From Cloeon dipterum (Eukaryota; Arthropoda; Insecta; Ephemeroptera; Baetidae), in assembly GCF_949628265.1 (NCBI RefSeq), contig NC_088788.1:8060001-8124000 (forward strand): 64,000 nt of DNA. Direction: 5' to 3'. This document shows, piece by piece, positions 31,122-46,149 of this stretch (positions are counted from its first letter, which is position 1; each line of letters opens with the position of its first letter). The notes below the pieces were generated by a model that saw nothing but the letters and a program-made list of their open reading frames with translations, was not told the origin of the DNA and searched no databases. The translations under genes were made by a program, and so were the position numbers.

Positions 31122-32244
31122 ATTATCAAAGCTGCTGATAAAGGAAACGGAAATAAAAATATGTCTATATCGCACTTTTGATATGATTTCGCAAAATTAT
31201 CTCGACGGTAAAAAAATGACTGGTCGAATCTCGAATCCAACCTGATTAATCTGTTTCAAATTTTAAACAAAATGTTAAGAACGATACACAGTTTTGTATT
31301 TTTTAAAAAGATAAAAATTGTTGAAAGAGTAAAATTAATAATTTAATAACCCAAAAATATTTAATAGCGGTTGGAAAATCATTTAATAAAAAATTACTAT
31401 TTTTGAATTTTCGGCGGAGCTATATAACAGCCGCTTCCCTTTAAAGGGCGGAAAGCAAACACTTGACCTTTAATAGGGGGGTGACAAAGGCAAATTGACC
31501 CAAGGCGTGTTAAAGCAGACGACACACTCGACAAAATCCAAAGCCTCCTTTATTCCCATCAAATTTAAAAATAAAAATAAATGTGTTTCTCCGTGATATT
31601 GGAGTCAATTTCAAATTACTTGTTCATTTTCAACGTACACTTAAAATAAATAAATAAATGTGCTCCACGTTAGTCATTGTATTGAAAAAATTATCCAATG
31701 AAAAAGAAAGTCCGAAATTTCAAGTTATATAATAAATAATTTGCATTTTTGTCTTCATGACAGAGTCGGTGAAAAACTGACTTAGTTTCAAACACATTTT
31801 AAATAGCCGCTATGCTATGTTTTAACTAAATTAATTAGTCAAAATCGAGAAAGCAACACGCAAGAAAATAAAAATTAAAACCGTGCATGTCATTTGATTT
31901 GAATATCATTAATAATTCACTGTTATCACTGTAAGTTTCAAATTGTTTTAAACCTATCCAATTTAAAAATAACCATTAAGAAAACATCAGACCAAATTTA
32001 AAGAAAATATATTTTAGAAATTTCGCCAGAATAAAATGAAAATTGAGATGAGCCGCAGGCGAGAGGAGCAGCAGATTGGCGTGGATCCGGGCCTGCGGTG
32101 CGTGCGAGATGCTGGGCCGATCAATACCCGCGCCGATTCCGCGACACCGCAGCCGCCCCGAACACGAGAAGCCCAATTAGAAACCAAAAAAACACGCACC
32201 CTGGGCGAAGGGTAGTCGACCCTTCGGCGAGCCCTGGCACTCAC
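31122..32244. other. Spacer downstream of DUF229 gene 2
   Basis: AT-rich on the left with no gene. Around 32125-32200 the minus strand has a short hydrophobic open stretch (FLIGLLVFGAAAV) preceded by an acceptor-like CCCAG. It is in register with the exon at 32245-32263 and could be an alternative second exon ending at a nearby stop; this is weakly supported. Confidence 0.35.
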
Positions 32245-32263
32245 CTGGCTTGCGGGCCTCCAT
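32245..32263 (-). CDS. Candidate 5' coding exon (MEARKPG) with TATA promoter, possibly of DUF229 gene 1
   Basis: On the minus strand an ATG at 32263 is followed by six codons plus one base and a perfect GTGAGT donor at 32244-32243. Upstream (to about 32500) lie a GC-rich leader with a short upstream ORF and TATA-like elements (TATATAAATATAAAAC, about 32500-32515). The exon leaves in phase 1. The first exon of DUF229 gene 1 is preceded by a good acceptor whose first bases GGATGG fit phase 1 exactly, which would give MEARKPG-MAGWRKL. If that splice is used, DUF229 gene 2 sits inside a 3.9-kb intron on the opposite strand. The assignment is inference. Confidence 0.4.
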
Positions 32264-33604
32264 CTCAGGGCATGCCCTCCTCGCTACTCGCGACCAAACT
32301 CATGTCTCCTTCCGGCTCGTGGGCTCGCCGACAGCCCTGCTCACGCGCACGCTGTTTATGCAACCTGCTGCGCACACAACCCTCTGCTCTGCTCTCGCTC
32401 TCTTCTCGTTGAGCCGGAGTCAAACACACACTTGACACTCTCGTGTCGACCGCCCCGGCCCTCCACCGCCGCCGGTGATACCCTGTATCAGCTCCGGTTT
32501 TATATTTATATAAACCCCCCTCCCCAATTTATATTTTTTCTTCTACGGTAATTTATTAAATCATTTGCTGTTAATTACAATATGATAAAACATTAAATAA
32601 AATTTAACTGCCACAAACAAGCCAGAAATAAACAAGAAGGCTTGCTTTTGATTTGGAAAAATGTTTAGAAAAATATTTAGGTCACTAATAACATATTTTT
32701 CTTTCGCTTTAATTAGTTTGACTAAAGACTAAATTAAAAGTTTCTTTCGTAATCAAATGCTCCCTAATATTCAGCAATAGAACATTTTTATGCATTGACA
32801 ACAAAGAATTTCCCTGGATTTTCCGGAGTTTTTCATAATCAATTCTCTTTAAACCTGTAAAAGTGTGCAAACACCGGGCTAAAATGGCTCAAATTTTTAT
32901 AGCAATCCTTTTTTCTGCAAAATTCGGGATACATTAATAGTTAATTGTTCCTTTAATGGATCCGAACTATCATACACATAGCAAAATATGCACATTTTCA
33001 AAATGGCGGACATAAGTTAATTGAATTTGTAGCTTTAAATCGCACGTAACTCTCCAATTTGGACGTAAAACAGACAAAAACCTTTCTTCTTCAACCAACC
33101 AGTTATATTCCCTGCAAAATTATTTCGTAGCATGATGTATTGATTGGTAAAATACTTCAAAATCCCAACAGCAAATCAAATTTTAGTGAATCTGAAATTT
33201 TCTGACCAAAATTCGCGCGCAAAGCTCTACCATTTTTGCGCATTCTGTTAACAATTTCTCAGTAAAACTGCAATTTCATTTCATTAGAGGAATTCATATA
33301 TCTGTTCAATTAATTTATCTCTAAATAATTGCGATATCTCTCTTCTAAACATCGAATTCTATCGAAATCCTCCAAGAATTAATTTGTCGAATTATTCCGA
33401 AGATTTGCAAGAATGATTCGCGCCGTTAGTGACGTCACGCTGCGTCTGCTGGCTTTTTTTGCTGGCTGGTTTGGGTGCGTAGCCGTCGCTTCCCGCCGGC
33501 GCTGGCGTCGCTGAATTACAGACGGGGCGACCATCCATCCAGCCAGCCGTCTCGTCTTGTCGCCGTCTTGTTTTGAGTTTAGTTTCGCATCAAGTCGAGC
33601 CACC
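32264..33604. other. Intergenic region with two divergent promoters
   Basis: Left edge: leader and TATA region of the minus-strand exon at 32245-32263. Middle: AT-rich spacer without genes. Right edge (33420-33604): GC-richer 5' untranslated region of Su(z)12, with CACC directly before its ATG. Confidence 0.5.
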
Positions 33605-37470
<3,866 letters not shown>

Positions 37471-37692
37471 ATTTTTTTTTAAGAATTCTCCTTTTTGCTG
37501 CTGCCGCTGCTATTTTTGTATACATACCATTTACCGCGTAGTCTTTTCCACAGGGAAGTACATATAATTATTATTACCTGATCATTCACCACACGTTGTG
37601 TATGTAGCTTAACTCAAATTATTTGTGATACGTATTATAAATAAATAATTTCTCTGCGAAAATGCACCAACTGCATTGTAAATAAATATCTT
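37471..37692 (+). other. Su(z)12 3' untranslated region
   Basis: AATAAA signals occur at about 37641 and 37680, shortly after the stop codon and just before the first of two inverted-repeat elements. Confidence 0.5.
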
Positions 37693-37842
37693 ACACACAC
37701 ACCCCCTTCTCGGACTGGAGTTTGGAAATTACTATTAGCACCCCTAATGGCAGAATTAGCAGCTTAAAATTCAATACGTCGTAAGGAGAGATCCTGTTAT
37801 CGAGCAATCACTGACTCCGGTCCGAGACGGGTTTAGTGTGTG
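37693..37842. mobile_element. MITE family 2, copy c
   Basis: 150-bp element with inverted ends: CACACACCCCCTTCTCGGAC…GGAGT at the left and, on the minus strand, CACACACTAAACCCGTCTCG…CCGGAGT at the right. It lies just downstream of Su(z)12. Confidence 0.6.
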
Positions 37843-37961
37843 CGGGGTTTCTCGATTTTGTTTGAGGGTTTTTGGCCATTCATTGTGAAATTTCTCGTGC
37901 ATTTCTGTCGCTGTTCAAATCAAAAAGCGTCATATTTTTATACAAAAACCATAAATTCAAC

Positions 37962-38130
37962 CACTGGGTCCCCCTTTTCAGACTGGAAGTCAAATTTTTT
38001 GTACCAAAATGGCCAGAATGAAATCACATTGCAGCTCTGTGTTTTGGTGCCTTCTGAATATATTAACCGTCTCACCAAATGTAAATAAATCGATCAGACC
38101 TCCAGTCTGAGAGCGGGGGTTGAGCGTGTG
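37962..38130. mobile_element. MITE family 2, copy d
   Basis: 169-bp element with inverted ends: CACTGGGTCCCCCTTTTCAG…CTGGAAGTC at the left and, on the minus strand, CACACGCTCAACCCCCGCTC…CTGGAGGTC at the right. It is separated from copy c by about 120 bp. Confidence 0.6.
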
Positions 38131-38258
38131 TTCTTTTGAAATATATTATCGAAATGAAAAACTGAGGTTAGGAAAAGAAAAACCATTTTATTGTCAATTC
38201 GAATCAAACAGATGGGTGTAAATGTTAAAATGAGATCAGAGTAGATTTTTGGGTCGCC

Positions 38259-38822
38259 TTAGTGGTGTCCGACGGGGTAGTGGGCGTGCCATTCGAACGC
38301 CCCCTTTTCTCCCGTGTGCGCGCCGTATTCGACTTCGTCGCCGTGGCCGCCGTTGGGTGAGCCGCCTCCACTGCCACCGCCGCCGCCCCCGCTGCCTCCC
38401 TCGTGGTGGTATGCCGCCCTCGCGTAACGACCACTGCCCTCCTGTATTAAAAAACAAATAATGTTGAAATTATTGATTCCGATGTGAGCTTCGGAAGTGG
38501 GTTTGTTGTGGAATTTAGGCAAAAATTTGTGCGATTTGTAAATTTTTGAATAAACTCGACTTTAAGATTACGAAGAAATAATTTTTGTATTTTATTTAAA
38601 AAAAAACAACTTTCTTTTTAGGCTTGAATTAAAATTTACCAAATTTACACTCACGTGTTGTTGCTGGGCGTCGTCGAATTCTCCCTCGGCGAGTCCCTGA
38701 GCGGCAATCGCCACCACGGCCAGTGCTGCGAACGCCACGAGAATCTGCAAAATGATATAAAATACGATCCAATCTGCCGAAGGACGAAATATATGGATGC
38801 AACGAACCTTTTTGGACTGCAT
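38259..38822 (-). CDS. Small secreted Gly/His-rich protein (cuticle- or peptide-like)
   Basis: Three exons read leftwards: 38822-38808, 38744-38655, 38441-38259. All junctions are in phase 0 and give 95 residues. A signal peptide (MQSKKILVAFAALAVVAIAA) precedes a short acidic stretch, a Gly/Ser run (GGSGGGGGGSGGGS) and a His/Tyr-containing tail (EWHAHYPVGHH). A TATA box (GGTATAAAAGCC on the minus strand, about 38860-38870) lies about 45 bp upstream of the ATG. Small Gly/His-rich secreted proteins in insects are often cuticular or antimicrobial; I cannot place this one in a family. Transcribed divergently from TMIE. Confidence 0.78.
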
Positions 38823-39641
38823 TTTGAGCTTGATTGATGCCAGGCGTGGAGGCGGCAGCGGCTTTTATACCAAAGCAGCAACACTTTCGCCGCCCGCATA
38901 GAATTTCCGCACCAACGCAGACACGACGCCTCGTTTTTTCGCTCATTGCTTTCTTTCTTTCTTTCTTTTGAGCAAAAACACGCGAAATTATCAGCGCGAG
39001 GCGCACACAGCGCCGCCGCCGCCGCTGCCTTTGTCACAGGCTATAATATGCGCCGATTGAGCATAGAGATTATAGGCGAACGACAAAAAACAAACAGGAG
39101 AAATTTGATCCAGATTCAACGATTTTTATTTAAAAACTGACAAATAGTCAACATTAAAGTATAATAGGATCACATTTCCACCAGAATTTTTAATGAAATA
39201 TACTAGAAAATTCGTAAGAAAATTAAACCAACAATTTCTGAATGAGAATTTTTTAAAATGTAGATTGTAATGTAGCATAATTGGACTGTTTTTTTATATT
39301 TTTCCGAAAACAGCTAAAATATAATAAAATTCATTAATATTTAAAAAAATAAAAAATATTAACGATCTCTAGATAAAAATCATATCACTTTTCAATTTTG
39401 TAAAAGAGGGTTAAAATTTTATATTCCTTAAAACATTTCGGGAAGTTTTGCTCCTTACTCATAAATTAAAATTAAACATTTTCAACAGCTAAGGAGTTAT
39501 ATTTTGTCTTTATAACAACACGTCTGAGAAAACAAGAAATTCAGTATAACACTCAATTTCCGCATATTTTTCTTCATTTGCAGGGGCGAAACACGGAATG
39601 AAATCAGCGTAAATCTTTTTCAGCCCCGCGATGATGAGCGC
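38823..39641. other. Divergent intergenic region between the small secreted protein gene and TMIE
   Basis: The promoter of the minus-strand gene is at the left (TATA about 38865). The remainder is AT-rich without recognisable genes. Confidence 0.45.
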
Positions 39642-39699
39642 TGCAACCACACCCTGCATCGCGTGACCAACAAGTGCTCTGTGGCAGGGTGTGGTTGCA
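39642..39699 (+). other. Perfect 16-bp inverted repeat (hairpin) upstream of TMIE start
   Basis: TGCAACCACACCCTGC (39642-39657) and its exact complement GCAGGGTGTGGTTGCA (39684-39699) enclose a 26-base loop. The hairpin ends about 60 bp before the TMIE ATG, so it is probably in the leader or core promoter. Confidence 0.7.
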
Positions 39700-39759
39700 A
39701 AACACAAAACTGCATTTTCCCTTTGCACACAGTTCTGTTTTTCCAAGCGGACGAAAAGG

Positions 39760-41040
39760 ATGGCGCCGCGGATTTGCAGCACGGCCACTGCGTCCTCCAC
39801 GCCCGATGTGAGTTTATTATAGTGTTTGTTTGGAAAAACAATAATTTATTTTATTGTTGATGGAATAATAAGGTGACGACGGCGGCGGAAGATGAGACGG
39901 CAAAGTGGCTGGAAATGCCTGCCGTCGCCGGATTCAAGATTTGGCAGCTCATCACTGGCACCACCGCCGCAATCGCCGCCATTGGTGAGTTTTAATTATG
40001 TTTTTTGGCTTTAATTAATTTGATTATTTCTCGGTAAACGCCAAAATTATTGATCTAAAAAATTAATCAAGCTTTTGATAGTAAAACAAATGTTAAAAAA
40101 TGTCATAACCACTCTTTTTTAATTGTATTCTAATTTTAGAGAAAAGCTGTAAAATTTATAGTTAAACAAACAATATTCTTGCGCCGTAACCGCCGTTATT
40201 AAAAATATTTAATTATTTTTATTTGAACCAGCGGGGACCAGATTCGTGCGACGTGCAGATATGGCATCCGGTGGAGTATGGCGCGAAAAAACGGTCACGT
40301 GAAAATGCGCGAAAATAATCAATTTTTGGTCAATATTGTGACGTATAATTTTCATTACTTGTACGAATTGTGTCTTTTGGATCGTAAAAACAAACTCTTG
40401 ACATTCGTACGGCAATCCAAAGAGAGCTTTTTGTTTCCCACATTCAGACGCCATCTTGGATCTGCGCAGTGCGAACCAATTTTATCGCACATCTGGCCCC
40501 CGCTGATAAATCAAATATTCTTGCCGCTATTAAAAAATAACGTGAAACCTCGTTTCTAATTTTCAGTTTTTTATTTGCACCATTATAAATTTCATTTTTG
40601 CAGTTTTCGTATTGTGCTGCTGCGTGCGTTTCCGCATTCCGCGGACCAAGGAGGAGATCGAGGCGGACTACGTGCGGAAGAAGATCGCCCGCAAGTTCCG
40701 TCGGCATTTGCGTCTGATCCAGAACTCGGACATGGACGAGATGGACCTGAAGCGGGCGCTGGACCGCGTGCGCGCCGAGTTCAAGTCGGACTCGGAGAGC
40801 GTGGCGCACTCGGAAACGGCCCTGTCCATCGGGTCGGCGGGCTCGGCTGCCCGCTCCGCCACCTACCGCAAGGCCAGTGACCTGCTGGCCGGCATGACCG
40901 TCGACGACCTGCCCACGCAGCGCACCCTCTCGCACCGGCTGGCGGACCTCGTCGACGCGGCCCTCGTCACCCTCCGGATGCGCAAACGCTCCGGCATGCC
41001 GAGAGACGACACCAATCTCACAGAAACCGTCATCGCATGA
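39760..41040 (+). CDS. Tmie: TMIE-type transmembrane inner ear protein homologue
   Basis: Three exons: 39760-39807, 39873-39984, 40604-41040. They give 198 residues. TMIE is a small subunit of the TMC mechanotransduction channel complex at the plasma membrane. The family core is clear: a transmembrane helix (about residues 40-63, IWQLITGTTAAIAAIVFVL) followed by CCCVRFRIPRTKEEIEADYV and a basic, amphipathic KKIARKFRRHLRL, matching the vertebrate [21 protein letters not shown] text. The C-terminal extension of about 110 residues is Ser/Ala-rich and not found in vertebrate TMIE as I recall it. The N-terminus is short and has no separate signal peptide. The acceptor of exon 2 has a poor pyrimidine tract, so the exact start is slightly less certain. 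Intron 2 carries a MITE. Confidence 0.85.
40229..40505 (+). mobile_element. MITE family 1, copy 2 (in TMIE intron 2)
   Basis: 277-bp element colinear with 8235-8514. Termini are CAGCGGGGACCAGAT… and …ATCTGGCCCCCGCTG. No convincing target duplication. Confidence 0.85.
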
Positions 41041-41720
41041 ACTGTATACTGTTTTTTATGCAATTGACAAATCCGGAGGAGTTGCTTTGGACACTTTTAT
41101 TATTATAGTGTTTTGTTAAAATGTTATTCATTACATTTTTGTTTCAGTGTGTTTGAAAAAAGATGGCGTAAAAAGGCTGCGCTTTTTTTATTTTTTATTG
41201 TTATTTATTTTTTATTTTTCAAAAATTTAAATAGGCTTGAATTTGTAGCAAAAGAATCACGGAATTTCAAGAAGAGTTTAAAGCACAACTAATAAATTGA
41301 CCAGCTATCAACTATTTGGATAATTTTCACTGTTAGGTTTCTACGTTGCGCGGATGGCATTTTTTTTAAATCTTAAAAATTATTTATTTTAAAAAACTTT
41401 TAATGACATAAAACTTCTCCCTGTAAAAATTTCATTCCCTTAATAAGAATTTCAGTATTTTGGTAAGAGATGGAATGATTTTTCCGGTTTTAATTCTGAT
41501 TTCATCAACAATGATACCCTTAATGGGAAAAAATCTTGAATTCAAAAGAAAAGACGAGACTACACCCAGTTTTATTAACAAAATGTAATACCATTTTTTC
41601 AAATATCAAGAATTATTCATATTGATCGAATGTTTCATGTATTTGGAGAATTTAAATAAATAAAAACGACTGAAATTCACGTGAGTCAATAAACTTCTTT
41701 TTTAATCGACTAAAGATCAA
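41041..41720. other. 3' flank of TMIE
   Basis: AT-rich. Possible polyadenylation signals lie at about 41656. No gene is seen. Confidence 0.4.
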
Positions 41721-41870
41721 TAATTCGTCCTGGTCGCGGCAAAATTGCGCAACGTTCAACAAACACCCAAATTTTCATTGTCGAATTGATTGTTGACCTT
41801 TTCTTGCAACAAGGAAATTCGCGTTTGGTTGTTGAAAGTTACGCAATTTTGCCGGGACCAGGACGAATTA
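41721..41870. repeat. Near-perfect inverted repeat between convergent TMIE and MINDY-4 genes
   Basis: Arms 41721-41776 and 41813-41870 are inverted copies over about 55 bp, with landmarks TAATTCGTCCTGGTC, CGGCAAAATTGCG and TTCAACAA. A spacer of about 36 bp lies between them. It is a short foldback element, or the source of a long RNA hairpin if transcribed in either 3' untranslated region. Confidence 0.8.
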
Positions 41871-41927
41871 CAATTATAAGGTAGTGCAAAAGTAGTAAAT
41901 TCGGCAGTTTCAATTTCAATTCAGCAT

Positions 41928-44900
41928 TCATTTTGGAATCCATTGGATTTGAGCCCCACTCCACTTGGTCCTGATGGTCATCTCCAGGTACGACGCAGCC
42001 TTCTCTTCCTCCTCGTTGAGTTCCCCACCAGTCGCTTTTAAAAATTCAATTTCTGTACATCAAAAATACATACACTAAGAAAAAATATTTTCGTACTGAT
42101 TGCGGCGTTTTTGATGCCGTCGGCGTCATAGATCTGGAGTCGGAAGGCGAGCTCGGCCCTCCAGTCGGCCACCAGCTTGGCATTCGTCGATAAAATCACG
42201 GAATACTTATCTGGCCCCAATTCCACCACCCAAACGGGCCACCGCGGCGTTTTCAGGCACGACGGCACCTGCAACCACGTGAATTATGCATGAGCAGCAG
42301 ACCAGAACGCACGCGGCCACTCACGCCACCCCGCTAAGTAAGAATCATCCCCTCGAAAATTATCATTGAAAAGGGGTATTGATTATGCTGAGAAAGGAAA
42401 AAATTATCAAGTAAAGACGAAACAGGAATTATTTAAATTATTTATGATATTAAAATTCATAGACTTAAAACTAGACTTCGTAACTCAATAAATTAAAACC
42501 CTTAAAATCCCGAAAACGATATATATAGGGGTGGAATAATATTGAAACGAATTTCGGACAGTTTAAAATATATTTTACGCTCTGGGAGAAATCTTTTGCT
42601 TGTTAAATTTTAGTAAGGGATGAAGGGGGAGGCTGAGCACCCCTTTAACTCTTTTGTCCATCAGGGGAGGTCAACACGAGTCTAACAGAGTTACGTTTTT
42701 TTCAATTCTGACATTTAAAACCCGAGATTTGGATGTTAAATTATTTAAAAAAGAAATATTCGGGATTTTCAAGATTCAATTTAGAATTTCTCGAAAACGA
42801 GACTGCAAACACCACTTGGTAATTTTCACACAAGTTCCTGAAACTTCTTTATAAGGGGAATATTTCAGATTTACAAAATTTATGGGGCAAAAAGTCTAAG
42901 AAAAATGCTTAGAAAATGGTCCCAGATATGACCTCTGACCTTGACCACCAGAAAAATAGATATCGTTTTCTTAAAATGTGCAAAAATGTCTCTTACACCG
43001 CAAATATAAAATTGGTAATATTTTTTTCGATTTATTTCCTTAAAATGAGCCAAAAAGTCTTTTGCTCCAAATCCAAAGTTTTTTCCGATTTTTTTAATTA
43101 TTTCTGAATTTAAATTGCTGACCTTGAGGTGTCCGTAGTGTTCCGCGAGGGAGAGGAGTCCAACCTGTGCCCGCTGCTTGGCCTCGCGCATGTCCAGCCT
43201 GCCGGTCAGCGTGAGATTTACCAGGCACACGTTGGCCTTGCTCAGCAGCGGCGCCCGCCCCCTAAACTCGTCCCTAAAATTTGATTTCATTTTTTATTTA
43301 ATTTGTCTTTCTTAAAATTGGACTGACAGGCCCTTGGAGAGAACGAGCGAGGCGACCAGAAGGAGCAGGCCGCCAGGGGCTCTCAGCTGGTCGGCGTGGC
43401 GCTGCACGGCCGCCCGCGTCTCGTCGGCTGATCCCAAATGCAGAACCAGCATCGCCTCGGTCAGTCCGTCCCGCCGGTAGCGGCCGCAGCCCACCAAACG
43501 CTCCTCCTCGCCGCAGCTAATAAAATTTAAAAAAAATCGGGGAAAATTTGCTCTGAGAGAAAAAAGATGAGTTTTATTTAATTAATCTATTGTTACAAAA
43601 TAATATTTTTCTGTAATGTTTCAAGGAACAAAGTATTTCACGCATTAAATTTAATTTTTTTTAACATTGATTTTAGGGAGGATTTCTACTTTAAATTAAT
43701 TAAAAAACTCTTCTAATCTAAAGGTTTTACAGACTGCAACTAGAAATAAGTGTTGATGAAGTTTTACGTGAATTTTTAAAAGTGTTAAAGAAATTAATTT
43801 GAATTATAAGAGTTTAAGTATAAAATTAAAAGGGCATTAATTTTAAAATTAGAGTGTACAAGAGTTTAGAAAAATAGAAACGTTAATAGCTGTGTGTATG
43901 TTTTTTTAATATGCAATATAGAAATAAAATTTTTGTATTAACAACAGGAGCGATTTTTTTCGCATCCTACTGATTTTTTTAGTAATTTATTCTCGTTACA
44001 TTGCAAGGCAGGCATGCGCATTCTGTCCACTCTGCCAGAGAATTTGAGCAACGGCGGTAACAAAGGCTTCTTCCTCGTCTGCCACCCTGCAGAAGGTCAT
44101 TTCCTTGGCCACGAACCCTTGCAACACCGCCAATACACCACTGATTCCACTCTATAGACAGTTTAATCTATATTTTTTATCAATAATTAAAAAAATCAAC
44201 CTCAGTAGCGTCTCGGAATTTATCTGCAGAGACGAAAAGCTCGCTTTCCCGCCAATCTTTGAAGAACTGCCCCTCAGGGGTGCCAAGGAGCACGCTCTTC
44301 AGCTCCATGGCCGAGGGAAGGGTCAAAGGGCGCGTTCCCAGGTTGTTTTCTGTCACAGGTGCCATCGGAATGGCTTCTTCGATAAATTCCTCGACGGGTT
44401 TTTCATCATTTTTCGGGCCAGCAACAGCAGGCGGAGCACGGGGGACGAATCTCGTTTTATTTATTGGCAGTTGCGTTCGGCACGCGGAAGATATTAGTAT
44501 TTTATTTGGCGAGGGTGCGTTTGACAGTTGCTTTGTCCGCGACGAATCGTCAGCTGCGGGCGCAGCACTATTCGTATCACAGTTTATTTCTGCGGCTTCA
44601 ATCGATTCTTCCTACGGAGGATTTAAAATTGAAATTTAAAATTGGTCTCGAAATAGATTTTTTTTAATTAAATATAAAAGGGAAATTAATTAACAATTTT
44701 TTAACTTATGCACAAAAATGTAAAAAGAAATGCTGAATTTTCCAGCGGGGGCCAGATGTGCGATAAAATTGGTTCGCACTGCGCAGATCCAAGATGGCGT
44801 CTGAATCTGGGAAACAAAAAGCTCTCTTTGGATTGCCGTACGAGTGTCAAGAGTTTGTTTTTACGATCCAAAAGACACAATTTAGGACAAGTAATGCAAA

Positions 44901-45861
44901 TTATATCACAATGTTGACGAAAACTTGGTTCTTTTCGCGCATTTTCACGTGACTGTATTTTCGCGCCATACTCTACCGGACGCCATGTCTGCGCGTCGCA
45001 CGAATCTAGCCCTTGCTGTCTAATATAAAATTTCAGTGCTGTTTAAAATAAAAATAATAAAAAAAAAATGGAAGAAAGTAAAATTCCTACTCTTATTCAA
45101 AGATTTCAATATGAATGCAACAACCTGTGCGTCTAATAAATTGGAAACAACAACATCAGTCTCAACAATTGGCCCTTCCTCGGTTAAATCCGCTAAATCC
45201 AGATTCGCATCGGTTTCTGGTTGATTTTCAGAGGAGCTATTCGACTCGCTAACAACCATCTGATCCTCGTCCGCCTGGAAAAACGATTCCGGCGGCGCTG
45301 CTGCTACTTTTGCCGGCGAGTCGTCGGTGCGTGGCTCGTGATTCGCGCCGCTTTCTTCCACTGGCGGCAGCGATTTTTTGAGCAACGCCTCGAGAATGCT
45401 TCCGTCTCCTTTGGGGGGCCGCCTCCGGAGGCCGACGGCCGCCGCCAGCGAGTGTCTGCTGTTGATGGAGTGCGGGCCGCGCGGCACCTCCACGTCCATC
45501 GTCAGCAGCACGCCATGAAAGCCCTGCAAATTATTCCCGAGATGAATTTGGTCGTGTGCCAATAAACATTTTTTTTTGCTGACAAATCCGCAAGAGAAGC
45601 CTTATTCACGTGGAGAACACTTGACGCTATAATTGATGAATATTTCATACATGCTGCATGCGGGGACGCGCGCTTTAATCCAATTTCGGCAAGTGTGCCA
45701 AAGATGCTGCTGTGTTTTCATCGCGCGCGCGGTTGTTTGATCAATACACACAGGTCGGCAGGTTAAAAGACCCCTTTCAAGTGTAATCGCCGCGTTTAGT
45801 TTTTATTGTTTCGCGGCCTCTGATGATTTATTTTTGTCACACCGCAAGAAGTGTATTGTGT

Positions 45862-45899
<38 letters not shown>

Positions 45900-46149
45900 G
45901 CGTACATTTGGAAAGAGAGCGAGAAGAGAGAGAGAGAGAGAGAGGGAATTGATTATCTGCACTGCATCAACACACACACACTCTCACACGGCAGCAATTT
46001 TTGCCGCATTCGCGCACGTGGAAGATTGGCCATTGGGCCGTTTGGCGCGTGTTTGCCTTGGCGGTGGGGCGCCCTACCTTGGTGGCCAGGAACTCCCTGA
46101 CCAGCGACAGGGCGACACTTTCCACGCGGCTCCGCCAAAATTCGCCCAT
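41928..46149 (-). CDS. MINDY-4-like (FAM188 type) deubiquitinase homologue, catalytically dead
   Basis: Eight exons read leftwards: 46149-46078, 45523-45125, 44611-44201, 44151-44000, 43516-43328, 43273-43123, 42268-42097, 42052-41928. They give 556 residues. MINDY enzymes cleave Lys48-linked ubiquitin chains. Family matches: the N-terminal SLVREFLATK and LTMDVEVPRGPHSINSR region, LKSVLLGTPEGQFFKDWR, GVLAVLQGF, GRYRRDGLTEAMLVL, GLLLLVASLVLS, ELVN-type LVNLTLTGR, SLAEHYGHLKVPSCLKTPRW, and C-terminal IRTKWSGAQIQW. The active site is altered. The GGPC box of active members reads SGIS (Ser298 at the Cys position). The catalytic His (ESHFSILF in human MINDY4) is replaced by Lys479 (PDKYSVIL). The frame is intact over eight exons, so this looks like a maintained pseudo-enzyme. 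Intron 2 carries a MITE; the promoter is shared with the YjbQ gene. Confidence 0.87.
44743..45018 (-). mobile_element. MITE family 1, copy 3 (in MINDY-4-like intron 2)
   Basis: 276-bp element, reverse orientation relative to the copies at 8235 and 40229. Termini are CAGCGGGGGCCAGAT… and a diverged …ATCTAGCCCTTGCTG. Confidence 0.85.
45865..45945. repeat. Opposed (CT)n and (AG)n tracts in MINDY-4-like intron 1
   Basis: A CT tract (45865-45898) is followed after about 12 bp by an AG tract (45911-45945). The two are complementary and can fold as a hairpin. AG tracts are also GAGA-factor-type sites. The tracts lie about 200 bp inside the gene from the shared promoter. Confidence 0.8.
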
